A stretch of 11,865 nt of DNA from NCBI GenBank assembly GCA_964441245.1, contig CAYTVR010000233.1:1-11865 (forward strand). Direction: 5' to 3'. A model generated the notes under the pieces. That model made no database searches, was not told the origin of the DNA, and saw nothing but the letters and a program-made list of their open reading frames with translations. This stretch comes from JALZUU01 sp964441245 (GTDB lineage: Bacteria; Bacteroidota; Bacteroidia; Chitinophagales; Saprospiraceae). Shown here one piece after another: positions 1 through 9,400 of the stretch (its first letter is position 1; the number at the start of each line of letters is the position of its first letter). The translations under genes were made by a program, and so were the position numbers.

Positions 1-97
1 TCTCTTGTACACTATTGCATCCTAAGGGATTATCAGAAATAGATATTTCTCCTTCGACTCCATTATTTGATAAGACAGGATATAGTGCACAACAATC
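1..97 (-). repeat. C-terminal cap of unit L3, near-identical to that of L2
   Basis: Bases 1-97 match 883-979 with only three differences (56, 77 and 80). The match stops abruptly at about 98, where the LRR-like interior begins. This segment encodes the CC...GCNSVQE cap of the unit. Confidence 0.9.
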
Positions 98-3000
98 GGT
101 CAGTAAAGGATTCAAATTAATTTGCAATGCAAAACTATTAGCTGGTAATTCACCAATATTTTGTACATTTTGAAGACCATTTAAGGAAACTAAAATGTCA
201 TTTCTAACAATACTTAATTGCCCTCTCACCTCTACCAAAGTAGAAAGTCCAGAAATATCTTTTAGTTGATCATTACCACCGATTACTAAATTCTTGGTCG
301 TCACGATCCCTTCTAAAGCGTTCAAATTTTCTATTTTAGGATTAAGTACTATACCTAGAGAATTTAAATCTGTTTTATCGACCTCTTTTAAGGCATCAAT
401 ATTTTCTAAATTAATATTATTCTGTATATATATCGATTCTTCTATTGTACTGAGCACTGATAATCCGTCTAAGTTTATAAGTCCTGTATTCTCAATATAA
501 AGTTCAGAAATAGTTTCTAAATTTTGTAAACCATCAAGCGAGGACAACAAGGGCAAGTCTTCTAAAAGCAAGGTTTTATTTACATATTGTAAATTTAAAA
601 GGGCATCTAAACTTTGAAGGTTGTTATTTTCAACAAGAATCAAATCAAGACCTACTCTTTCTAAACTCGAAAGACCTGCTACATCAGTAATAGAAGTATT
701 CACAATAATTAAAGATCCTGTCACTTCTTCTAATTGACTTAATGCATCTAAATTATCGATGTCAGGCCCAATAAGAGTAATTTGTCCATCCCAAATAGTA
801 CAAGCAGGAAAGGCGTCTACTTCTGCTTGGGTAGACAACGTGATGTCACCCGAACAATCAGGTGCGGCGCAATTATCCAATATCTCTTGTACACTATTGC
901 ATCCTAAGGGATTATCAGAAATAGATATTTCTCCTTCAACTCCATTATTTGATAAGACCGGGTATAGTGCACAACAATCTGAGAGTAAAGGATTGAAAGT
1001 AACCCTTAAATCCATAGGGTTATTTCCTAAACCACCAATACTTTGCACATTTTGAAGACCATCTAAAGAAGCTAAAACCTCATTCCTATCAATATCTAAA
1101 ATTCTATTGACCTGCAATAAAGTAGACAGTCCGGAAATATCTGTTAATTGATCATTCAAACTGATGACTAAACTGTTGACAGTCATCACCCCATTTAATC
1201 CATCCAGATGCTCTATTTTAGGATTAATCACTATTACTACAGTAATTAAATCTGTTTTATTAATTTCCTTTAAAGCATCTATATGCTCCAAATTAATATT
1301 CTCCCTTATTACTATAGTTCTTTCAATAGTCGTGAGCCCTGAGAATTGGTCTAAGTTTATAAGGCCCGTTCCGGCAATTTCGAGTTCAGTGATTGTTTCT
1401 AAATTTTGTAGACCATCAACAGAGGTCAATAAAGGCAAATCCTCTAATAACAATAAATCTATAGTTTTCAGCTTTGATAAGCCTTCCAAACTTTGTAAAT
1501 TATTATCATCGATAAAAACTAAATCATCCCCTATTGTTTCTAAATTGGAAAGCCCTATTACATTGGTCAAAGAAGTATTCACTATAGCTAAAAATCCTGT
1601 TACTTCTTCTAATTCACTTAGTGCATCCACATTCGTGATGTCAGGCCCAATAATAGAAATATTTCCATCCCAAATGGTACAAGCAGGAAAGGCGTCTACT
1701 TCTGCTTGAGTAGACAACGTGATGTCACCTGAACAATCAGGCAATTCACAATTCGTCAAGATTTCTTCGATGCTATTACAGCCCTGAGCATTTCCTTCCA
1801 GAATAGCTTCCCAAAAATTATTACTAGCCAATAGAGGTTCGATTCCACAACAATTGTTGAGTCCTGTATTATCCATAATCGTCAATTCATCTACTGCGAG
1901 TACATTTGTAAAAGCATCCAAATTTGGTAGTAGAGGATTTTCAGCTATGGTTAGAAATTCCACACTATTTAGCATTGGAAAACCAGTGATAGAAGTCAAC
2001 TGATTATTTTTAGCAATCAGAATGGACGTTTTTTGAAAATGCAAACTATTTTCTGCGATTTGGATGGATTCCAAATTCTCGTTTTCAATAATTTTTATAA
2101 ATTCCATTTTGGAAGTAGCCACTGTAGGAAATACCAAATTCACTAAAGCAGTTTCTTTTTCAATCGTAAATTCTCCTCGATCATTGCCATCGTCAATAGA
2201 CAAACTACTTATGCTAGTCAAGTTATCAATCTGTCCATTTTCTTCTAAAATAAATCCCCAAACTGTACTTAGATTTTCTAAACCATTGAGGGAGGTCAAG
2301 GTTGTATTTCGAATCAATGAGACATTACCTTCAACATTTTTCAGATTTTCTAAACTGGATAAGGAAGTAATTTTTGTATTAATCAAATTAAAATCACCTT
2401 TTACTTCTTCTAATACATTCAGGTTGGACAAATCCGTAATTTGATCTGTACCATCATCTATGATCGATAAATCACCATCCCAAATAGAACAAGAACCAAA
2501 AGCATTGACTTCCGCCTGAGTCGAGAGCATTATATTTCCATCACAAACGATTGGCTCGTCTGCTGCTTCAATCATCACACTATAATCTTCTACCTCTCCA
2601 TAAGTAAATGGCGTACACGGGTCCGTCACATATTCATTCCTTTGCATGACCACTCGCATTGTAGTACTTCCTGTTAAAGCATCAAAAGGAATAGCAAAAG
2701 TATCCCACTCGCTTGCACTTAAAGTCCCGATGGATGGTGCAGCTATAGGTTCTGAGAATATCAATTCACTAGCATCGAATATGCCATTTTGATCAAAATC
2801 AATCCACGCAGAAACATATTCATCATAAGTATCCCAACTAAATCCAGCAGTCACTTCCATTCTATGTCCTACACTAACATTAGCACCATTTTTGGTTAAG
2901 ACCGCTACTTGATTGGTGAAGTCAGCATAACCATTTTTAAAAGAGCTATGATCAAGATATACTTCAGAATTATTTGGATTTGAAATTTGAACATTCGTAA

Positions 3001-3154
3001 TCCATTCATGCCAAGGAAAGGATCCTGATGAAGGACAATAGGTAGAGTCCAGTACGGTATTTGTTGCTGAACTTATATTGATAAAAATAAAAAACGCAAA
3101 AAAGGTTAGGTTTTTGATCACGAATGTAGAGGTGAAAATTAGTTTAGTTTTCAT
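1..3154 (-). CDS. Giant secreted GEVED / L-domain repeat protein, 3' end outside window
   Basis: The reading frame is open from the ATG at 3154 to the window edge (1051 complete codons, no stop), so the C-terminus is missing. Residues 1-30 form a signal peptide (MKTKLIF..., hydrophobic core, ending NISSA). Residues 39-195 are a GEVED domain: YC near the start, an EF-hand-like loop WIDFDQNGIF, and GEVEDY at 186-191. From residue 204 come L-domain/LRR-like units: L1 204-473, L2 474-766, L3 from 767 to the edge. Each opens with C(S/D)GxIxLSTQAEV and a WDG motif and closes with CC, GCNS and NC. L1 is shorter and less regular. The start is chosen because it gives a good signal peptide and matches the ATGAAAAC start of the paralogue at 10530. 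A T9SS tail is expected beyond the edge but is not seen. Probable surface adhesin or binding protein; the ligand is unknown. Confidence 0.95.
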   Translation of the reverse strand, partial: MKTKLIFTSTFVIKNLTFFAFFIFINISSATNTVLDSTYCPSSGSFPWHEWITNVQISNPNNSEVYLDHSSFKNGYADFTNQVAVLTKNGANVSVGHRMEVTAGFSWDTYDEYVSAWIDFDQNGIFDASELIFSEPIAAPSIGTLSASEWDTFAIPFDALTGSTTMRVVMQRNEYVTDPCTPFTYGEVEDYSVMIEAADEPIVCDGNIMLSTQAEVNAFGSCSIWDGDLSIIDDGTDQITDLSNLNVLEEVKGDFNLINTKITSLSSLENLKNVEGNVSLIRNTTLTSLNGLENLSTVWGFILEENGQIDNLTSISSLSIDDGNDRGEFTIEKETALVNLVFPTVATSKMEFIKIIENENLESIQIAENSLHFQKTSILIAKNNQLTSITGFPMLNSVEFLTIAENPLLPNLDAFTNVLAVDELTIMDNTGLNNCCGIEPLLASNNFWEAILEGNAQGCNSIEEILTNCELPDCSGDITLSTQAEVDAFPACTIWDGNISIIGPDITNVDALSELEEVTGFLAIVNTSLTNVIGLSNLETIGDDLVFIDDNNLQSLEGLSKLKTIDLLLLEDLPLLTSVDGLQNLETITELEIAGTGLINLDQFSGLTTIERTIVIRENINLEHIDALKEINKTDLITVVIVINPKIEHLDGLNGVMTVNSLVISLNDQLTDISGLSTLLQVNRILDIDRNEVLASLDGLQNVQSIGGLGNNPMDLRVTFNPLLSDCCALYPVLSNNGVEGEISISDNPLGCNSVQEILDNCAAPDCSGDITLSTQAEVDAFPACTIWDGQITLIGPDIDNLDALSQLEEVTGSLIIVNTSITDVAGLSSLERVGLDLILVENNNLQSLDALLNLQYVNKTLLLEDLPLLSSLDGLQNLETISELYIENTGLINLDGLSVLSTIEESIYIQNNINLENIDALKEVDKTDLNSLGIVLNPKIENLNALEGIVTTKNLVIGGNDQLKDISGLSTLVEVRGQLSIVRNDILVSLNGLQNVQNIGELPANSFALQINLNPLLTDCCALYPVLSNNGVEGEISISDNPLGCNSVQE
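883..979 (-). repeat. C-terminal cap of unit L2, near-identical to that of L3
   Basis: Partner of the copy at 1-97 (three mismatches). It encodes the end of L2 with the CC and GCNS cysteines, immediately before the N-cap of L3. Confidence 0.9.
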
Positions 3155-3192
3155 AAAATAGCAATTGTTTGATGGCAATAAAATAGTGATAC

Positions 3193-3212
3193 CTTGATTG
3201 TTTATCATCAAG
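3193..3212 (-). promoter_or_regulatory. Inverted repeat in leader of left gene
   Basis: On the minus strand the arms are CTTGAT and ATCAAG, separated by 8 nt. The element ends 38 nt before the ATG at 3154. It could be a 5' leader hairpin or an operator. The gene at 10530 has a similarly placed repeat (10567-10592) that also has an 8-nt loop and contains TTGAT/ATCAA. The arms are short and the region AT-rich, so chance is possible. Confidence 0.35.
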
Positions 3213-3381
3213 AGTTGATTCATTAAGACAGGCAATTGTTTTTGGAACTTTATGATTTGAAAAATCAAATTCTTTTCAAAGAAATGAAAGTATAAATATA
3301 GGTGTTTTCTATTTTAATGAACATTAATTGGTCATCTTTTTAAAACAAAATCATAATGTTATCACAAAACATTGACAACCA

Positions 3382-3395
3382 AATATTTAAATATT
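3382..3395. repeat. 14-bp AT-only perfect palindrome
   Basis: The sequence AATATTTAAATATT is its own reverse complement. It lies just past the terminator of the large gene and about 228 bp before the start of the left gene. It may be a protein site or simply low-complexity AT sequence. Confidence 0.3.
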
Positions 3396-3410
3396 ACTTA
3401 TAACATATAA

Positions 3411-3444
3411 AGACAAAAGTCTGCGATCGCAACGACCGCAGACT
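3411..3444 (-). terminator. Intrinsic terminator of the 2350-aa gene
   Basis: On the minus strand the arms AGTCTGCGGTCG and CGATCGCAGACT form a 12-bp stem with one G-U pair and a 3-nt loop (3430-3432). A short T run follows (TTTTGTCTTT). The stem begins 33 nt after the stop codon at 3478-3480. It is the most GC-rich stretch of this spacer, which supports a real terminator. Confidence 0.85.
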
Positions 3445-3477
3445 CCCGTATTCAAACTCCTAAAGCTCTGTTATTCT

Positions 3478-6400
3478 TTACAATCGACTCACGACAAATC
3501 GTTTCGTAATCATTCGTTGTTCCGCTACTTTAATGCTCATAAAATAAACTCCGCTTTTGTAATCGTTTAAATCAAAACGAAGCGCTTCATTTCCTACTTG
3601 ATCTAGATCTCTGCTTGCTAATTGTTGACCTAATTGATTGAACACTTGAATATTCGCAGCTTGACCTTCTATGTTTTTTAAGTTAACAAATAATTCATCA
3701 TTCGCTGGATTCGGAAAAAGTACAATGGCATTTACGTCAAGTTCAAAGTCTATCAATTTACTTTCTGAATAACGAACCGTGCCATCATTCATCACTTGTT
3801 TTAAGCGGTAATAATTCGATCCCAACATCGGTGCAGCATCTACCTCTTGATAGCTAATTATACTATTGGCGGCTTGCACTAAGCCATTGGTACGGATGAT
3901 AGATGTGTAATCGATATTATTGGCAGAACGTTCTATCTCGAAGTAATCGCTTTCCATATTCGTCACCCAATTCAATAAAACTTCTCTTCCATTTTTCTGT
4001 GTGGTAAAATAAAGATTTTCGACATTTGGATCGAGGATGATTCCTGTCGGGGCAGAAATATTAATCGTGTAATCTTCGACTTCTCCTTTTGCAAATGTTT
4101 CACATGGATCGGCGTATCCGCCTTTCTTAGCAGCTACTCTCATTCGAACATTATTAACTGCTGGAGTACCAAATGGAATCATAATAGATTGAAGTACTGT
4201 TTTGACTTCTCCTTGCACTTGAAATTGTAATTCATCCAGATCAGAAAAATCACCATCCCCATTCAGATCAATCCATACACTCCAATGCAAATCAGCAATA
4301 TGGCCATCCCAACTTTTTCCTTCTGTCAATAAAATGGGGTAAGAAGATCCTGCAACTAAATTGGCTGTTAAATCTGTAAAATCACTATAACCACAAATCT
4401 CTCCACATTTTCCGGAAGGATTATCGATTTCTTCTAAAGTGACTCCTTCAATCCATTCTTCCCATGGCGCTTCAGATTTTGATTCACAATATTCACCTGG
4501 TTCGCTTTCGCTAAATGGCAAGACCGTAACTCCGACAAAACAAAAATCTTGGAAATCATAACAAGAGTATGCCGTAAATACTGATTCATATGTTCCGATC
4601 TCAAAGAAGCTACCAGAAGCTGGACCATTTAATAAAAATGGTTCAGGGTCAACTGTGCCTTCAGGGCAATTCGTTTGTTCATATTCCAATTCAGGAAAGT
4701 CTACTACAACGCCTGTTGCTCCTTCTGGAGCCATGACCGTAAGGCTAACTGGACAGTTGGTAAAACCAAAATCATGATCTGATATTCCGACTGTTACTTG
4801 ACGGGTACAAACGGCGACATTTCCACAATCATCCCTAGCAATAGTCACTAATTCAACCCTTCCTATTCCCGTTAGGAAAGCCCATCCGCAACCTCCGCCC
4901 GGAAAATTAACTGAAATATTTCCATCTAAAACGGTATGATTTAAAGTAAAATCTATTTCTCCAGTCGGGCAATCTGTGGTAGCAACAGGGAATGGAATTG
5001 GAATTGTTCCAACACATGGTCCTGAAGGTGGATTACCATTTGGTGGAATCAAAATTACTTCATCATCTAGGCATTCCAATGTGACACCGCTGATAATATT
5101 TACCGTATAATCTTCCACCTCTCCTCGATCAAAAGTTTCACAAGGTTCTGCATATCCACCTCTTTTTGCGGAAACTCTCAGTCGAGTTTCACCCAAGGGT
5201 GTTCCTGATGGAACAAGAATTATAGCACCTACTACATCAGAACCTCCATATGCCTGTATAACTAATTCATTGCTATCTTCAAAATCTCCATCTTGGTTAT
5301 AATCAATCCAAACCCGCCAATACAAATCCGCATCATGACCAGACCAGCTTAGTCCAGGAGTTAAGGTTGTCCCATAATTAACTCCGATATCTAGCGGAGT
5401 AGAAATATCTGTAAAATCAGCATAACCACAAATTTCATCACATTTTCCACTTGGATTGAAAATTAAACTAGTTCCAAACTCAGCAATCCATTCCTCCCAA
5501 GGATTATTAGCTCGAGAAGCACAATACTCACCGCTTGGTTCTCCACAGTTCTCCAAAATTTCTTCCACACTATTACAAGCCATTTGATTGTCTGCAAAAA
5601 GTGTTTCCTCGTTGACACCGCTATTATTCAACAAATCATAAATTCCACAACAATCTGATAAACTACTATTGTTAACGATATTCAAAAAATCCACGTTGAC
5701 TAGATTACTTAAACCGTCTAAATCAGTAATGAAAGGATTGGAAGCTATCGTTATATTGTTGGTAACATTGGTTAATCCAGTCAAAAAATTCAAATTACTA
5801 TTTGCATTTCCAACTAAAGTTAAATCATCCAAATTACTTAATCCAGAAAGAGGACTTAGGTTAGTTAATAAATCATTGATTTGAATAGAAACATTTCCAA
5901 AATTAGCCGGTAAAGGAGCTAATGCCTCGATGCTTGTCAACAGATTATTTAATTCAATGGTCAATGTAGTAGTAACGGTTACATTTTCCAATCCATTTAA
6001 GTTTGGAATTTGAGCATTTTGAAAAACAACTAAATCATCGACTGTTGTCAAATTTGATAAACTACTCACACTAACTAAAGTCGGGTTACTGACTATTGCA
6101 AAAGCTGATTCGACCGCTTCCAAATTATTAAGACCATTTAAATTCAGTAACATATCATTTTCAACAATAACCAAACCATCTCCATTGATGGTGGTTAAAT
6201 CATTTAATCCGTTTAAGTTATAAAGGCTGTCTGCATTTGAGATCGTTAGGGAACCGTTAATCGTTTCTAAACCGCTCATGCTAAATAAATTCGTAATCCC
6301 CGATCCATTGATGGTAATATTTCCATCCCATGAACTACAAGGTCCAAAAGCATCTACTTCTGCTTGGGTGGAGAGTATAATGTCACCAGAACAAACAGGG

Positions 6401-9400
6401 TTAGTTTCGCAATTCATCAATATCTCTTCTACACTATTACATCCTTCTGCATTACCTTCAAAAATAGCTATGCCACTTCCTATGGTTCCCGTTGTCAATA
6501 AAGGATAAAGAGCACAACAATCATTAAGTATAGGATTGTTTCTCACATTAACTGTAAAGGAAGTAGGATCTCCTGTTCCATTGACTGTATTTAAATTTTC
6601 CAATCCATCCAAACTCGTTAAGGCCTCATTACCAAAAACAATCAGTGTTTCTTCGATAGTCATTAAAGTAGAAAGGCCCGTGATATCTGTTAGTTGTGCA
6701 TTTTCGATGATCCAAAGGCCTCTTGAAACATGGGTAATGCCAGCCAATCCATCTATATTCAGTAATTGAGGATTGGCTATAATTTCTACCTGTGTCATAT
6801 TGGTTTTAACCACAGATGCCAAAGCGTTGATATTTGTTAGGTTAGCATTACTATTAATCGTCAATTCTGAAACTTCTGTGAGACTTGTTAATTCATCCAG
6901 GTTGGAAATTCCTACACCGTTAATCAGTAACAGCCCTGTTTCAAGCGTTTCTAAATTTTGTAAACCATTTAGATTTGTTAATTGTGGTAAATTAAATAAA
7001 ACCAAATTGCCAACAGTTTTTAAACTTGATAAGGCTGAAATATCTTGAAGACTTTCATTGTTTATGATGACAAAAACAATTCCTACGCTTTCTAGATCTG
7101 ACAACCCATTGAGGTTCGTTAGAGAAGAGGAAACTATTTCTAATCTTCCAGATACACTTTGTAAGCCAGCTAACGATTGAAGGTTAGTGATAGAATCACC
7201 TGTGATTACAATGTCCCCATCCCAAGTTGTACAAGGACCAAATGCATCGACTTCCGCTTGATTAGAAAGCGTGATGTCACCAGAACAAATTGGAGTATCA
7301 CCACAAGTAGTAATGATTTCTGCTTCACTATTGCACCCCGGCAAATTGTCTTCAATGCTAACTGCGTCGGCACCACCATTTTCCAATATGGGTAATACGG
7401 CACAACAAATACTTAGGAGCGAATTGTTACCAATTCTTAAAGTACCTGAAGACGCCAAGTTTTCTAAACCATTTATATTTTCCAATGCACTATTACCATC
7501 CAATATAAAAGAGCCAGCAGAAACTAATGAAGAGAAACCAGTAATGTCCATCAATTCTCCATTACCAAAAATGAATGCCGTTTCTGAAACGGCTGTTAAG
7601 CCTGCTAAACCGTTAACATTTTTTAATTTAGGAAGTCCATTTACCTCTAGTTCTTCTATATTGTTTTTTACAATCGTCGTCAGTCCATCAATATTTTGTA
7701 GCTGAGGATTGGTTCTAAGGATAAGAAACTCGCTGACACTATCAATATTGGATAGTTCATCAAAATTACTTACTCCAAGACTAATCAACACCAATCTTTC
7801 ATTATTGATCGACGTTAAATTTTGTAATCCATTAAGACTCGATAGATTAGGTAAGTTATTCAATACCAAACCATCTCCTGTTGAAGTCAAGTTGAAAAGG
7901 CCACTGATGTCTGTAAGCTCCGTCATGGTGGAAAGGAATAAATTTCCGCCAATGGTTTCTAAAGAACTTAAGGCATTGAGCTGGGTCAAATCTGTACCTT
8001 TAATGGAAAAGTTTCCAGTCACTTCCGTTAAACCAAATAGCGAATCAATATTGGTAATGTCACTAAATAAGGCATCGATTTCTATTGATCCATCATAAAA
8101 TGTACATGGACCAAATGCATTGACTTCCGCTTGGGTAGATAAGATGATATCACCAGAACAAACTGGAGCACTTCCACAATTCACTAAGATTTCATTAACA
8201 CTGTTACAACCTGGTAAATTGTCTTCAATGCTAACTGCGTCGGCACCACCATTTTCCAATATGGGTAATACGGCACAACAAATACTTAGGAGCGAATTGT
8301 TACCAATTCTTAAAGTACCTGAAGACGCCAAGTTTTCTAAACCATTTATATTTTCCAATGCACTATTACCATCCAATATAAAAGAGCCAGCAGAAACTAA
8401 TGAAGAGAAACCAGTAATGTCCATCAATTCTCCATTACCAAAAATGAATGCCGTTTCTGAAACGGCTGTTAAGCCTGCTAAACCGTTAACATTTTTTAAT
8501 TTAGGAAGTCCATTTACCTCTAGTTCTTCTATATTGTTTTTTACAATCGTCGTCAGTCCATCAATATTTTGTAGCTGAGGATTGGTTCTAAGGATAAGAA
8601 ACTCGCTGACACTATCAATATTGGATAGTTCATCAAAATTACTTACTCCAAGACTAATCAACACCAATCTTTCATTATTGATCGACGTTAAATTTTGTAA
8701 TCCATTAAGACTCGATAGATTAGGTAAGTTATTCAATACCAAACCATCTCCTGTTGAAGTCAAGTTGAAAAGGCCACTGATGTCTGTAAGCTCCGTCATG
8801 GTGGAAAGGAATAAATTTCCGCCAATGGTTTCTAAAGAACTTAAGGCATTGAGCTGGGTCAAATCTGTACCTTTAATGGAAAAGTTTCCAGTCACTTCCG
8901 TTAAACCAAATAGCGAATCAATATTGGTAATGTCACTAAATAAGGCATCGATTTCTATTGATCCATCATAAAATGTACATGGACCAAATGCATTGACTTC
9001 CGCTTGGGTAGATAAGATGATATCACCAGAACAAACTGGTGCACTTCCACAATTCACTAAGATTTCATTAACGCTATTACAACCAAGTAAGTTGCTAGAA
9101 ATATTAATGTCATTACTCGTCACCCCTCCATTGTTTAAAAGAGGATAGATGGCACAGCACTCACTCAAAGTAGCATTGGCCACGATCGCCAATCTATCAG
9201 TTGTCTCTACATTTTCTAAACCGTTTAAAGTGGTCAACATCGGGTTTTGATTGACAACTAAAAGTCCGCCAATACTTGTCAATGTTGAAAGTCCAGAGAT
9301 ACTGGTTAATTCATCATTTGTACCAATAGAAACAATTCCGTCCACATTGGTAATACCTGCTAAGCCATTGATATTTTCTAATTTTGGGTTTTCAACAATT

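Larger units (their letters stand above)
1..2545 (-). repeat. In-gene tandem array of L-domain units (L1 to L3)
   Basis: Three consecutive coding units occupy 2545-1736 (270 aa), 1735-857 (293 aa) and 856 to the window edge (at least 285 aa). Each is built of about ten turns of roughly 24 residues with the pattern LxxLxxVxGxLxIxxNxxLxxLxGL, resembling the receptor L-domain/LRR fold. Each complete unit carries six conserved cysteines: one in CSGD or CDGN, one before the WDG motif, a CC pair near the end, one in GCNS and one in NC. The spacing of the L2 and L3 C-terminal caps is exactly 882 bp, so the frame is kept. The fold is inferred from the pattern. Confidence 0.9.
3155..3477. other. Intergenic region between the two giant genes
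   Basis: This 323-bp AT-rich spacer carries, in minus-strand order, the terminator of the upstream gene (3411-3444), a 14-bp AT-only perfect palindrome at 3382-3395, a weak 6-bp-arm palindrome at 3255-3270, and an inverted repeat at 3193-3212 shortly before the ATG at 3154. A 10-base direct repeat (gcaattgttt) lies at 3161 and 3232. No convincing Bacteroidota promoter (TTTG, then TAnnTTTG about 20 bases later) was found by eye, although one must lie here if the terminator is efficient. No small ORF or RNA gene is evident. Confidence 0.7.

Noticed and set aside
1164..1709. Plus-strand open frame of 181 codons
   Set aside because: It lies antisense to an uninterrupted minus-strand frame with clear L-domain motifs, and its serine/lysine-rich translation resembles no protein family I know.
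3255..3270. Short palindrome ATTTGA-N4-TCAAAT
   Set aside because: Six AT-rich base pairs in an AT-rich spacer are expected by chance, and no counterpart was seen in the other spacer.
3241..3330. Possible Bacteroidota promoters with TTTG boxes in the spacer before the left gene
   Set aside because: Several TTTG words occur, but none has a TAnnTTTG box at the right distance, so no site could be chosen.
3423..3430. GCGATCGC palindrome resembling a HIP1 site
   Set aside because: It occurs once and is explained as part of the terminator stem and loop; HIP1 is a cyanobacterial signal and does not fit this genome.
7271..8971. Long plus-strand open frames opposite the L-domain array, some duplicated word for word
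   Set aside because: They are antisense shadows of the minus-strand coding repeat. Their duplication follows from the 824-bp repeat, and they show no domain or start signal.
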